Shown piece after piece: positions 53,253 through 62,106 of a stretch of DNA of 64,000 nucleotides (the stretch's first letter is position 1; every line of letters begins with the position of its first letter). The translations under genes were made by a program, and so were the position numbers. The notes beneath the pieces were generated by a model, which saw only the letters and a program-made list of their open reading frames with translations, was not told where the DNA came from and made no database searches. The stretch comes from Symmachiella macrocystis (GTDB taxonomy: Bacteria; Planctomycetota; Planctomycetia; Planctomycetales; Planctomycetaceae). Location: positions 2,087,980 to 2,151,979 of the forward strand of contig NZ_SJPP01000001.1 in assembly GCF_007860075.1 (NCBI RefSeq). Direction: 5' to 3'.

Positions 53253-54248
53253 CTAAAGCGGAGGGACACCGACGATGGCATATTCCAACTGTTCAATGCA
53301 CGTTTCGACTGCCTCGACAATCACGCCACCAGCGCCAACGAGCGTCAAACTCACCACGACCAAGCTGATGGTCGCGCGAATGGGAAAGCCGACAACCAGC
53401 ACGTTGATTTGCGGGACCGACAGCCCTAAAAATCCCATCGTGACGGCGATCAGCGACATCACGGCCAACACCGGAGCGGCGACTTGCAGAGCTAAGGCCA
53501 ACGAACGTATGAAGAGGTTGTGCAGCAGATCAATTGCGCCGCTATCGACGAAACCTTCCCCAATCGGAAAGGCCTGATAGGTTTCGAGCAGTGCGGACAC
53601 CATGCTGAGTTGGCCGTCAACAGCCAGAAAGATCGCCAATCCCAACCAGGATAACAAGCGCGCGGTCACAGTTTCCGAGGTATTGAACGCCGGGTTGAAG
53701 ATTTCTCCTACCGCCGTCCCGCTTTGTTGATCAATCATGTGCCCCGCAAGTTGCAGTCCCGAAAGAATAATCGTGACGCCGATGCCTAACACCAGCCCGA
53801 GAGAGAATTCGCCCACTCCCGACCAGAGATAATCGACCAACGACTTCGGCGGTTCGATTGATGTGACGAGCTGTTGCGGTGAGACGGCGTCTTGCCTGCC
53901 AGGGGGCGCGGACTCCAATAGGCGGGCAATGCGGGGTTGCATCTTGACCGGCGCTTCGTCAATTGCCAGCAGCCCATCGCCGTTGACGTCATACTTGGCG
54001 ACCGTCTGCCACGGAGCCTCGGCGAAGATCGCTGGCGTGACCAGCATCGACAGTGCGACCACCAACAGCACGCGGACATTCACCGGCAAGCCGGGATGGC
54101 CGAAGACCGGTCCAATGGTCATCAGCCCGGCCATACGCAACATGACAAATGTGAAGGCGTAGAAATATCCAATCGCCGTACCGGTCAGTGCATTGAGTGC
54201 ATTGGACCCGGCGGTCTCATGGAGCAAATTGGAGAGAAGTTCGGTCAC
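53253..54248 (-). CDS. fliR: flagellar export protein FliR with an EF-hand insertion
   Basis: A 331-residue export-gate membrane protein starting at GTG. The N-terminal helix region (F-T-F-V-M-L-R-M-A) and C-terminal P-Q-I-N-V-L-V-V-G-F-P match FliR. FliR is usually near 260 residues. The excess is in an early loop, residues ~80-140, where D-V-N-G-D-G-L-L-A-I-D-E (residues 87-98) matches a canonical EF-hand loop with all ligand positions. Calcium binding is therefore possible and would be unusual for FliR. FliR, FliP and FliQ form the gate. Confidence 0.94.
   Translation of the reverse strand: MTELLSNLLHETAGSNALNALTGTAIGYFYAFTFVMLRMAGLMTIGPVFGHPGLPVNVRVLLVVALSMLVTPAIFAEAPWQTVAKYDVNGDGLLAIDEAPVKMQPRIARLLESAPPGRQDAVSPQQLVTSIEPPKSLVDYLWSGVGEFSLGLVLGIGVTIILSGLQLAGHMIDQQSGTAVGEIFNPAFNTSETVTARLLSWLGLAIFLAVDGQLSMVSALLETYQAFPIGEGFVDSGAIDLLHNLFIRSLALALQVAAPVLAVMSLIAVTMGFLGLSVPQINVLVVGFPIRATISLVVVSLTLVGAGGVIVEAVETCIEQLEYAIVGVPPL
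53955..53990 (-). other. EF-hand loop coding segment within fliR
   Basis: Encodes residues 87-98, D-V-N-G-D-G-L-L-A-I-D-E. Positions 1, 3, 5 and 12 are D, N, D, E, and position 6 is Gly. This is the full consensus for a calcium-binding EF-hand loop. Confidence 0.8.
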
Positions 54249-54317
54249 GTGCGAAGAGGGCGGCTGTGCGCCTCGCGGGAGAGCTCCTGGTGAATCCGGG
54301 AGAGGATTCCAAGGAGC

Positions 54318-54425
54318 TTAGGAAAGGATTCTGCGAGCCAATTCAGTCGGCATGGACTGAGCGAAGAACAGGACGGCGGCCGCCAAGGCGAGCACCGAAA
54401 AGACCATGGTGAAAAAGTTATTCAT
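54318..54425 (-). CDS. tiny membrane protein between fliQ and fliR
   Basis: A 35-residue ORF too short for usual gene calling. Its ATG follows AAGGATG at about 6 bases. The product starts M-N-N-F-F-T-M-V-F-S and has one hydrophobic helix (V-L-A-L-A-A-A-V-L-F-F-A), then a short polar tail S-M-P-T-E-L-A-R-R-I-L-S. It starts 49 bases after the fliQ stop and ends 69 bases before the fliR start, on the same strand. It may be a small export-gate accessory or a chance ORF. Confidence 0.55.
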   Translation of the reverse strand: MNNFFTMVFSVLALAAAVLFFAQSMPTELARRILS

Positions 54426-54474
54426 AACGGGCATCCTTGCCTGTCTGGAATCGGGAACCATAGCGGCACGTGCG

Positions 54475-54741
54475 TTAAAACATGCCAGGAATACTGTGAA
54501 ATAAATCTTCCGAATATTCGACGATGAGGGTGATCGACCAAGGAAGTAACAACAATGTCGTAACGAGCATCAGAATGATCTTAGGGACGAAGCTCAAAGT
54601 CTGATCTTGGATTTGCGTCACGGCTTGACCAATACTAATCACCAAGCCAACCAATGTGGCTACGCCCATAATCGGTACGCTGAGCAAGAGCGTCAGCACG
54701 ACGGCGCTGCGGGCCAATTCAACAGCTTGATCAGGATTCAT
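54475..54741 (-). CDS. fliQ: flagellar export protein FliQ
   Basis: The start at 54741 gives 88 residues, the family's usual length; the longer 54804 start adds a non-homologous head. Two membrane helices with the FliQ pattern (S-I-G-Q-A-V-T-Q-I-Q-D-Q-T-L-S-F-V-P-K) are present. It forms part of the FliPQR gate. It follows fliP and precedes the tiny membrane ORF. Confidence 0.95.
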   Translation of the reverse strand: MNPDQAVELARSAVVLTLLLSVPIMGVATLVGLVISIGQAVTQIQDQTLSFVPKIILMLVTTLLLLPWSITLIVEYSEDLFHSIPGMF

Positions 54742-54865
54742 GCCACTGTCTTTGGAGGAACGCCGATGGAAATGGTACGGGCTATTAAGCCACAGATTGA
54801 ACACTTTGGAAACGTGGATCCAAGAGACGATCGCCGCTACCTGGAATCCATTGTCCTTACGGATG

Positions 54866-55885
54866 TCATACGAATGGGGGTGGTAAATGGGCTAGAGCAG
54901 ATAATGACTCGGAGACGGTGACGCTTTCCAACAGCATGCCGACCGTGAGCGTCCAGCCGTCGATCAACACGAATAGCAACAATTTGAATGGCAGCGAAAT
55001 CAGTACCGGCGGTAACATCATCATGCCCATGCTGATCAATACCGAGGCGATGACCATATCGATGATCACGAACGGCAAATAAATCACAAAGCCGATGATA
55101 AACGCCGTCTTCAGTTCGCTGAGCATGAAGGCCGGCAATAGCGCCCAGATGGAGACATCGTCGTAGGTTTCCGGCTCAACAAATCCAGGCCGTCCCCGTT
55201 GATAGTCGACAAACAGCATCAATGAGTTCTCATTGTTACCGATGTCGATTTGCCAGATCATGAAACTACGCAGCGGACGCGTGGTATTGATGAATGTCTG
55301 CGTGAGCCGATCGTTTCCGTCTTCGAGAACAATCTCTTCGTTGTTCGTATAGGGGCGGATGCCCGATTCGTAACTCTGCTGCCAGATCGGCCCCATCACG
55401 GCAAAGGTGAGAAACAACGCCAAGGAAACGATGACTTGATTGGGGGGGAGTTGTTGCGTGCCCAGTGCTTGCCGCAACAACCCTAACACCACGATGAAGC
55501 GGATGAAGCAAGTGGTCATGATGAAAATCGACGGGGCCAGCGTCATCACCGTCAGCGTGAGCATCAGGTTCATAGTCGAAGTCATGCCGTCGGGCGAGAC
55601 GAGTGCCTCGGGGCTAAAATCACCAACGATCGGCAGGCCGTTTTGCTTTGCGGCAGGGAGGTTCGGGCCGGGATCAACCGGCAGTGGTGCTCCGGGAGCG
55701 CGAACGGCACCCTGGTTGGCACGCGCGCGGGGCCGTTTGCCTTCGCCGCCATTTTGCGCCCAAGAATCAGCCGGAGCGACGAGCACGCTCACCAAAACCA
55801 ATCCGGCAAACAAGAGCGCCAAACGTCGCGCGCGGAGGATTGCTGATTTGAGATAGTCCTTCGTCGCAGCGGGGGATTTATTCAT
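54866..55885 (-). CDS. fliP: flagellar export protein FliP, N-terminally extended
   Basis: A 339-residue protein; its ATG overlaps the fliO stop by eight bases. A signal peptide and a ~60-residue Pro/Ala-rich segment precede the FliP core. The core shows F-I-R-F-I-V-V-L-G-L-L-R-Q-A-L-G-T-Q-Q-L-P, F-M-L-S-E-L-K-T-A-F and G-M-M-M-L-P-P, typical of FliP. The periplasmic region between the first helices is also longer than in E. coli FliP (~245 residues). FliP is the major gate subunit. Confidence 0.95.
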   Translation of the reverse strand: MNKSPAATKDYLKSAILRARRLALLFAGLVLVSVLVAPADSWAQNGGEGKRPRARANQGAVRAPGAPLPVDPGPNLPAAKQNGLPIVGDFSPEALVSPDGMTSTMNLMLTLTVMTLAPSIFIMTTCFIRFIVVLGLLRQALGTQQLPPNQVIVSLALFLTFAVMGPIWQQSYESGIRPYTNNEEIVLEDGNDRLTQTFINTTRPLRSFMIWQIDIGNNENSLMLFVDYQRGRPGFVEPETYDDVSIWALLPAFMLSELKTAFIIGFVIYLPFVIIDMVIASVLISMGMMMLPPVLISLPFKLLLFVLIDGWTLTVGMLLESVTVSESLSALAHLPPPFV

Positions 55886-56684
55886 ACGAACCCTCCGCTC
55901 CGGGCGGCGAGAATCGCGAGGAATCGCCAGACGGACCGAGGCGGCCTAATCGCTCCTTCAGTGAACGTTCGGGCGTCTCGGCTGATGTCTCGGTCATGGA
56001 TTGATGTGGCGGACTTTGTGATGCATCCGTCGCCGGATCAGTCCGTCGCATCTTCGACGACAGCGCCCCCATGGGATTGGCAGGCGCTGCTGTTTCGTCG
56101 CTCATCTCGCGATAATTTTGAAAGAGACGCGAAAAGGCGGATGTGACGGAATGGGGGTGGTCTTGGCGGCACAACCCGGCGAGATAATCGACCTCGACCG
56201 GATCGGTGATTTCGCTCAACGTGGTCAGGCCGTTGGGAGTCGCGCCGAGGACTAATATCCGTGAGCCACAACGAATCAATTGAATCATCTGCCGTTGTCC
56301 GACAGCCCGCTGTCCGAGAATTTGCACAGCTTCAGAAGGAAGTGCAGTATTGGCTTGCGGCAAATATCGTTTGGCCCAGGCCGCGACGATGAGAATCAGG
56401 CAAAGCACGAATGCCAAACCCAATACCGATTGCACCAACGATCCGCTTTTTTTCTTGCGCTGTGTCTCTGATGGGGATGCCGAGGATTTCTTAGCTGAGC
56501 TCGCTTGCGGAAACTTTTTGTCAAGCGGATTTTGAAAGCCCTGTGCTTGTGCTTCACCGTTGACCGCGGGGGGATTCGAATGGCCGATCGTTGTTCCCGG
56601 AGGTGCGGCGAGAGATGCAGCGGGCAGCGCGCACCCTGCCCAGACACACAGCCCGACGAATGCAAATAATTGGTTTCGTGTCAT
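55878..56684 (-). CDS. fliO: flagellar protein FliO
   Basis: A 268-residue protein with a signal peptide, a ~70-residue Ser/Lys/Gln-rich extracytoplasmic segment, one membrane helix (L-G-L-A-F-V-L-C-L-I-L-I-V-A-A-W-A-K) and a cytoplasmic domain containing L-G-Q-R-A-V-G-Q-R-Q. The FliO family assists assembly of FliP. The C-terminal ~90 residues are low complexity. Position before fliP supports the call. Confidence 0.85.
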   Translation of the reverse strand: MTRNQLFAFVGLCVWAGCALPAASLAAPPGTTIGHSNPPAVNGEAQAQGFQNPLDKKFPQASSAKKSSASPSETQRKKKSGSLVQSVLGLAFVLCLILIVAAWAKRYLPQANTALPSEAVQILGQRAVGQRQMIQLIRCGSRILVLGATPNGLTTLSEITDPVEVDYLAGLCRQDHPHSVTSAFSRLFQNYREMSDETAAPANPMGALSSKMRRTDPATDASQSPPHQSMTETSAETPERSLKERLGRLGPSGDSSRFSPPGAEGSYE

Positions 56685-56773
56685 AGTCTCGAGAACGAAT
56701 GAGTCGCAGGAAACTTCAAGTCAGCTGCATTGCTGCGTACTGAAAAATCTTCACGTGGTGCAAGGACGTCCGA

Positions 56774-57553
56774 TTAGAGATGTGGGGGCAGGATTTCCGT
56801 AATTCGTACGCAGAAGTTGTCGTTCAGAACCAAAACCTCGCCACGGGCAATCAGGCGTTCATTGACGATCACGTCCACAGGATCGCCGGCCAGTTTGTCG
56901 AGGGGAACCACCGATCCATCGCGGAGTTGGAGGACTTCTTCGATCAACAATTCCGTACGGCCCAGTTCGATGCGAATGTCCAATTCCACGTCGTGCAGCG
57001 TATTCAGCGCGACGTTTGCGGCACTGGAATCAGATTTCCCGAATTCTTCGAAGGTGTAAGGTTGTGGGTTTCCAAAGGGTCCCGGATTGCCTCGTGCACC
57101 GCCATCGGAGGAAATGGCGGCCGCCAATCCTGCTTCGGCTTGTCGCAGCAATTCGTCGGTTTCGGCGGAAAGGTTTGACGCCGGTGCCGAGGTCGCAGCG
57201 GTCGCGGGACTGGCAGCAGCACCAGAATCCTGCGCATTGAGTAGTTGTTCGATTTCACTGGGGTCAAGCAAATCACCGTCGTTATCCTGGGGCGGCGCGG
57301 CGGCTGCTGGCGGTTTCGGCTGCGATTCCAGCGGCGCTGTACCGCTTGTCGCTTCGGCCATGAGACGATCCAAATCGTCCTGCGACAATTGGTCACTCTC
57401 CTCATCCGGTGTACTCGGAGCGTTCGGGGGAGCATCTGCGTCCGGCGAAGTTGCCTGTGGCGGAGGAGGAGTCGGCGCGTCACCAGCACCTGCTTCGTTG
57501 AGCAGTGCTTCAATTTCCGCCGGATCGAGGAGATCGTCGTTTTCGTCGGACAC
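56774..57553 (-). CDS. fliN: flagellar switch protein FliN/FliY-like with repeated FliM-type motifs
   Basis: A 259-residue protein from GTG. The C-terminal ~80 residues are the SpoA/FliN domain (L-H-D-V-E-L-D-I-R-I-E-L-G-R-T, V-D-V-I-V-N-E-R-L-I-A-R-G-E-V). The first 150 residues are acidic, Pro/Ala-rich and hold four similar segments: L-L-D-P-A-E-I-E-A-L-L-N (residues 8-19), L-S-Q-D-D-L-D-R-L-M (56-65), L-L-D-P-S-E-I-E-Q-L-L-N (95-106) and L-S-A-E-T-D-E-L-L (128-136). They resemble the L-S-Q-x-E-I-D-A-L-L motif by which FliM and FliY bind phosphorylated CheY. No fliM is found between fliL and this gene. Confidence 0.92.
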   Translation of the reverse strand: MSDENDDLLDPAEIEALLNEAGAGDAPTPPPPQATSPDADAPPNAPSTPDEESDQLSQDDLDRLMAEATSGTAPLESQPKPPAAAAPPQDNDGDLLDPSEIEQLLNAQDSGAAASPATAATSAPASNLSAETDELLRQAEAGLAAAISSDGGARGNPGPFGNPQPYTFEEFGKSDSSAANVALNTLHDVELDIRIELGRTELLIEEVLQLRDGSVVPLDKLAGDPVDVIVNERLIARGEVLVLNDNFCVRITEILPPHL

Positions 57554-57613
57554 GGTTGCTCTCGCTTGTAGAGACGTTTTAACGCCTGTCGTGGTTTCGT
57601 CACAACAATGGCA

Positions 57614-58171
57614 TTAACGTTCCATCGTTTGCCAGTCGGGAATATGGATCTTCACGATATAATGTTTGCGAACGATGCGGTTGATACCTTCGCGAAATTC
57701 ACGTTTGAGTGTGTCTAAAGCTGGGTCGTTGAGGTCGTCGCGACTGGCGCTGCGGGCCACGCGATTGACGATGTCACGGATCCGTGCCTCATACAAATCC
57801 TTGGCATCAAGAAAATTTTGTTCGTTGCTCTTTTGGACTTCGGCAACCAACGAAAAATTCACGTGTACGCTGATGTCGATCCCTGCGCGTGAGTTGGTGC
57901 AATTGAATTGGCCAATCTCGACTTCGGCGGTATCGTCCTCGATTTCGGATGCGGCTAGGGCGGACTCATCATCTTCAGCAAGATTTTCCGCGCTGCTTTC
58001 GGGCATGAACATATAGCCGACGCCCATCATGACGACCGTGAGCCCGATGACTAAACCAGCGGCCTTGATCTTTTTTTTACGTGCGGCGACTGCGGCGTGA
58101 GCGACTTCCAGATCGTCGGGAAGTTCCTCCGCTGTGTCATTACCGGGGTCGTCGGTGGTGGCCGTCGCCAT
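57614..58171 (-). CDS. fliL: flagellar basal-body protein FliL-like
   Basis: The start at 58171 follows GGAGG and gives 185 residues; the in-frame ATG at 58186 overlaps that site. One membrane helix (A-G-L-V-I-G-L-T-V-V-M-M-G-V-G-Y) is followed by an acidic linker and the FliL domain (I-G-Q-F-N-C-T-N, I-D-I-S-V-H-V-N-F). FliL surrounds the stator and supports torque. It is downstream of motB. Confidence 0.88.
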   Translation of the reverse strand: MATATTDDPGNDTAEELPDDLEVAHAAVAARKKKIKAAGLVIGLTVVMMGVGYMFMPESSAENLAEDDESALAASEIEDDTAEVEIGQFNCTNSRAGIDISVHVNFSLVAEVQKSNEQNFLDAKDLYEARIRDIVNRVARSASRDDLNDPALDTLKREFREGINRIVRKHYIVKIHIPDWQTMER

Positions 58172-58396
58172 TGAACCATCCTCCATGACGGTATTGGCTG
58201 ATTCGTGCGGAATGTACGTTGACTTCGCGAATTGTCTCTATCGACGACAGGCCGACAACAGACAAACATCGAAACCCGCCGCGCCACGATTCGCGAACCA
58301 TCGACAATCCAATCCGAGCTGCCAATACGCGTGTTGATCACGTCGCGCGAGGCTGCCGTCGATGTATCCGTCGGTCGATTTTGAGAAATCCTACCG

Positions 58397-59116
58397 CTAA
58401 CGGTGTTTTGAAGACCGCTCTATATAGGAATCTATCAAATACACGTCAACCCGACGATTGAGCGCTTGGTGCTCAGAACCGCGACGTAGAGAGCGCGGTT
58501 CGTTGTCTCCGGCAGCACTGACCAGGATCCGCGAAGGGCGAATCTCTTTTGAGATAAGATACTTGGCAACGGCATCGGCGCGGGCGAATGACAAGTCGAA
58601 GGCATCTCGAAACTTGCTGTTCTTGGGCAATGCCGTGGGCGCAGCATGCCCCCGCACTTCAATCCGCCGCGACCGCTTTCGCAAAACGTCCGCAATCGAA
58701 TCCAGACTCCGTTTCAGCTCGTTGGATAGCTCCGCCTCAAAAGGCTTAAACATGGCTGCACCGCCCAATGTGACGACGGTCCCTTCGCGAATTCGTTGCA
58801 CCGGGTCGTATTTACCCGCAGCACCTCGATTTTTCAGCGCCGATTCGCGCGTGCCCCCCAACGAAAGATTCCCCACCGAACTCAGCTTACTGAGCACGCT
58901 GGTCGTTTGGAACGAATCGCCGGGTGATCCCATCATCGCTTGTTCATTGCCAAATGCCTCGCTGATGGCATCCAAAGCGGCCCGCATCTTCCCTTCCTCT
59001 TTCATCTCGCTCATCGAGACAAGCATGATGAAGAATGTCAGCAGCAGCGACATCATGTCACCGTAGGTCACAACCCATTCGGGAACGCCGGGAGCGGGAT
59101 CGTCTTGAACAGGCAT
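58397..59116 (-). CDS. motB: flagellar motor protein MotB
   Basis: The start at 59116 gives 239 residues, beginning M-P-V-Q-D-D-P-A-P-G-V-P-E-W-V. The family's helix has the proton-binding Asp in T-Y-G-D-M-M-S-L-L-L-T-F-F. The C-terminal OmpA-like domain (V-R-G-H-A-A, S-F-A-R-A-D-A-V) binds peptidoglycan. It follows motA and pairs with it as the stator. Confidence 0.95.
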   Translation of the reverse strand: MPVQDDPAPGVPEWVVTYGDMMSLLLTFFIMLVSMSEMKEEGKMRAALDAISEAFGNEQAMMGSPGDSFQTTSVLSKLSSVGNLSLGGTRESALKNRGAAGKYDPVQRIREGTVVTLGGAAMFKPFEAELSNELKRSLDSIADVLRKRSRRIEVRGHAAPTALPKNSKFRDAFDLSFARADAVAKYLISKEIRPSRILVSAAGDNEPRSLRRGSEHQALNRRVDVYLIDSYIERSSKHR

Positions 59117-59239
59117 GAGTCGCGCCTCGGCCGAGATGATTTCCGGTAAAAGGAAAAGCGGGGCCAACTAATCGTTGCCCGCTCAGGAGAGCAAATCTTG
59201 GATATAGGCGGCCCGCTTCCAACGGCCCCCATTGGCTCG

Positions 59240-60022
59240 TTAAGCGGCGTCTGCCATTTCGTCCGAACCGCGTTGGTCGGCCGGCAGGCAGGTCTTCAGT
59301 TTTTGCTCCACCACGCGCGGGTTGTCCCCTTGTTGGATGGAGAGAATTCCTCGCACGATGATTTCTCGGATTTCCACTTCGCGTTTACTGTAATAGGCCA
59401 ACTTGTCGGCCAATGGGAGGCAAACTAAGTTGGAGACGATGGCTCCATAGAGCGTCGTGATCAAGGCGACCGCCATACCGGGACCGATCGCGTCGGGGTC
59501 GTCCATGTTTCCCAACATGATGATCAAACCCATTAACGTCCCGATCATGCCGAATGCCGGTGCGTAACGGCCTAGCGTGTCCAACAACATCTTGCCGGTT
59601 TTGTGGCGTTCGGCGACTGAATCGACTTCGGTGCGGAGCAATTCCTCCATCAATTCCGAGTCAATGCCGTCGACCGCCATTTGGATGCCCAGCAAAATGA
59701 ACGGGTCTTCGATCTCTTCCGTTTTTTGCTCCAACGCCAGAATCCCGTCTTTACGGGCGACTTCAGCCAGACCGACTAGCTCCGCAATCACCGGAGCGGC
59801 TTCTAAGGCATTGGGTTGCAGGGTCTTTTTGATGACCCGCGGAAACTTGAGCAGTGCCACCACGGGAAAGGCGATTGCCGTTGCCGCGATCGCGCCCCCC
59901 ACGACGACGGCGGCGGAGGCGGTATCCCAAAACGCTGAGAACTTTGATCCAGGCGCAACGAACACCGCGATGACCAACAATGCGACTCCGCTCGCCAATC
60001 CGCCAATTGTTGCTTTGTCCAT
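59240..60022 (-). CDS. motA: flagellar motor protein MotA
   Basis: A 260-residue protein with four membrane helices, the ExbB/MotA pattern A-P-A-F-G-M-I-G-T-L-M-G-L-I and G-M-A-V-A-L-I-T-T-L-Y-G. The start is ATG. It forms the stator with the downstream MotB. The residues expected to face the MotB Asp lie in the third and fourth helices. Confidence 0.95.
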   Translation of the reverse strand: MDKATIGGLASGVALLVIAVFVAPGSKFSAFWDTASAAVVVGGAIAATAIAFPVVALLKFPRVIKKTLQPNALEAAPVIAELVGLAEVARKDGILALEQKTEEIEDPFILLGIQMAVDGIDSELMEELLRTEVDSVAERHKTGKMLLDTLGRYAPAFGMIGTLMGLIIMLGNMDDPDAIGPGMAVALITTLYGAIVSNLVCLPLADKLAYYSKREVEIREIIVRGILSIQQGDNPRVVEQKLKTCLPADQRGSDEMADAA

Positions 60023-60157
60023 GAGCCTGTTTTCATCCCTGAACGCTGAGTCGACACATTTGGCTTGACGGCACTATGACCGGGTTGCCTGTCCGCTCAA
60101 AAATTACCAACAAGATCCGTCACCCGGTCTTCGAAACCATTTCTATCCGACAGTGTG

Positions 60158-60349
60158 TTAGACGATGCCGCCGCGAATCTGACGCGAGTACTGGATCGAG
60201 CGCTGTACAACCTCATCCATACTTTCACGTACGACAAAGCGATCGTCTGTGGTGAGCGTGATGTACGTATCAGGGCGACTTTCCACAAAGCGGATCAATT
60301 CCGCATTGAGCACGAACTGGTCGCCGTTGAGCCGCGTGAGTTGAATCAT
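60158..60349 (-). CDS. flbD: FlbD-family small flagellar protein
   Basis: A 63-residue protein with M-I-x-L-T-R-L-N-G-x-x-F-V-L-N, the FlbD signature, and E-S-R-P-D-T-Y-I-T-L. FlbD-family genes are common next to hook and stator genes. The function is not firmly known. It lies between flgE and motA. Confidence 0.9.
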   Translation of the reverse strand: MIQLTRLNGDQFVLNAELIRFVESRPDTYITLTTDDRFVVRESMDEVVQRSIQYSRQIRGGIV

Positions 60350-60399
60350 GGCCGCCTACCTTCAGAAAGTTTTGCCGCAATCACCGATTGAGTCGTTGA

Positions 60400-62106
60400 T
60401 TATCGGCCCAACAGCAACAGCTCATCCACGAGCCGATTCGTGGAATCGATGACACGGGCATTGCCGCGATAGTTGGTTGAGGCCACGATTAAATCGACGA
60501 GACTTCGTCCGATGTCGGTATTGGACAATTCGATAGCACCGGCACGAATGGTTCCGGCACCGAATGTCCCGGGTGTGCTCACCAACGGTTCACCGGAACT
60601 GACCCCTTCCCGGAACGTATCGCCGCCATCTTGCAACAGGCCGCCCGGATTGGTGAAACGGGCCAATACGACTTGCCCTAAAGTTCGGATGACCCCGTTG
60701 TCAAAAACGCCGTTGATCACCCCTTGTTCATCAATCACAAAACTCGTCAATACACCGGGACTGGAACCGTCTTGCGATTTCAAGTTGAGGTTACTACCCG
60801 ACGATGAAATTCCTGAGATCGCCGACATATCGACCTCAAAAACCATCGGACTGACGGCGGCACTCCCGTTCCGATCGACCGAGAACGAGTTGTTGGGTTG
60901 GTCGGCGACATTACCGACGCTATCGAATACCACCGTACTGCTTCCCAAGGCGATATCGACATCGCCGGGGACTCCCGAACTGTTGTTATCGCTTTCCAAA
61001 ATATAGCGAAACGTCGTGCTACTGGTCGTTTCAGCTTCTTTGTAGGCGCTCATCCGCACGGTCAGTGCTTCGCCCAACGAGTCGAAAACGACGAACGTGG
61101 TGAATGTGCTTTCTCCGTCAGCAGCTTCGCCATTTCGAGGAATATCCAAGCCAACGACACCACCGTTCATGACCATCGAACCCACAGGAACGGAAATGTC
61201 GTTGACGGACCCACGATTTCCTTTGGCACGAATCATGCCACCACTGAGGTCGACACCCACGGCAATGCCATCGGCATCGGTGGGTACGCTGTTCGACTGC
61301 AAGCCCAGGGTTTCATCGAGAAAGTCCATATAGTCCTGGACGGTCGTCGTCGCGGTGACCGCCAAAGTCTTTGTATCAAGTGTTCGTCCCCCCTTGACTC
61401 CGGTCAGTTCCAAATCGGCAGGGATGCCAGTAAACAATGGCGTGGCGGGATCGGAAGCTAATCGGACGGCCGAAAGCAAAGTCGCCGTAGAGCTAAGTGC
61501 TGTGCCGGCGCCATCAATGACCAACGGTGCTGTTTCCAACAACGTCCCATGCGTACCAATTTCGCCCTGCGGGGAGAGAGCTCCACTCATCACCACATTT
61601 TCGGTGGCTTCAGCGATACTCAATTCACCGAGCGGAATTTGCACGCCCTTCAATTCAGTATTGATGATGTTGAAATCGTCATCCACACCATAAGCTTGCA
61701 CCCGCAGACCTTGGCTATTGGTGAGTACGTTCTCGCTGTTGAGACGGAACGTACCATTCCGCGTATAGACGTTGCCTTCCTGGCTTTCGACGATGAAAAA
61801 ACCATCGCCTTGAATCGCCAAGTCCGACGGTGTCGTTGTATTAGTGATACTGCCCTGGCTGAAGTCGGGTATAATCGCCGCGACCGTGGCCCCCAGGCCG
61901 ATTTGTTTGGCGTTGGTCCCGCCGTTTGTCGCGGTGGGACGCGAACCAAAACTGAGCGTACGAGCCAACTGCGTCGAGAACTGAACCTGAGACGACTTAA
62001 ACGCGTTGGTCCCCGCGTTGGCGATATTGTTACTTAAAACATCAATCGCAGTTTCGTTCAAAGACAAGCCGTTCAAAGACGTATTCAACGCGGACGTAAG
62101 ACCCAT
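60400..62106 (-). CDS. flgE: flagellar hook protein FlgE
   Basis: I chose the ATG at 62106 (568 residues) because the product then begins with the family's M-G-L-T-S-A-L-N-T-S-L-N-G-L and has GGGGGG upstream. The 62217 start is not family-like. N-L-I-A-N-A-G-T-N-A-F-K-type (N-N-I-A-N-A-G-T-N-A-F-K) and the C-terminal V-D-L-I-V-A-S-T-N-Y-R-G-N-A-R-V are the conserved ends. The variable middle is long. FlgE forms the hook. Confidence 0.95.
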   Translation of the reverse strand: MGLTSALNTSLNGLSLNETAIDVLSNNIANAGTNAFKSSQVQFSTQLARTLSFGSRPTATNGGTNAKQIGLGATVAAIIPDFSQGSITNTTTPSDLAIQGDGFFIVESQEGNVYTRNGTFRLNSENVLTNSQGLRVQAYGVDDDFNIINTELKGVQIPLGELSIAEATENVVMSGALSPQGEIGTHGTLLETAPLVIDGAGTALSSTATLLSAVRLASDPATPLFTGIPADLELTGVKGGRTLDTKTLAVTATTTVQDYMDFLDETLGLQSNSVPTDADGIAVGVDLSGGMIRAKGNRGSVNDISVPVGSMVMNGGVVGLDIPRNGEAADGESTFTTFVVFDSLGEALTVRMSAYKEAETTSSTTFRYILESDNNSSGVPGDVDIALGSSTVVFDSVGNVADQPNNSFSVDRNGSAAVSPMVFEVDMSAISGISSSGSNLNLKSQDGSSPGVLTSFVIDEQGVINGVFDNGVIRTLGQVVLARFTNPGGLLQDGGDTFREGVSSGEPLVSTPGTFGAGTIRAGAIELSNTDIGRSLVDLIVASTNYRGNARVIDSTNRLVDELLLLGR

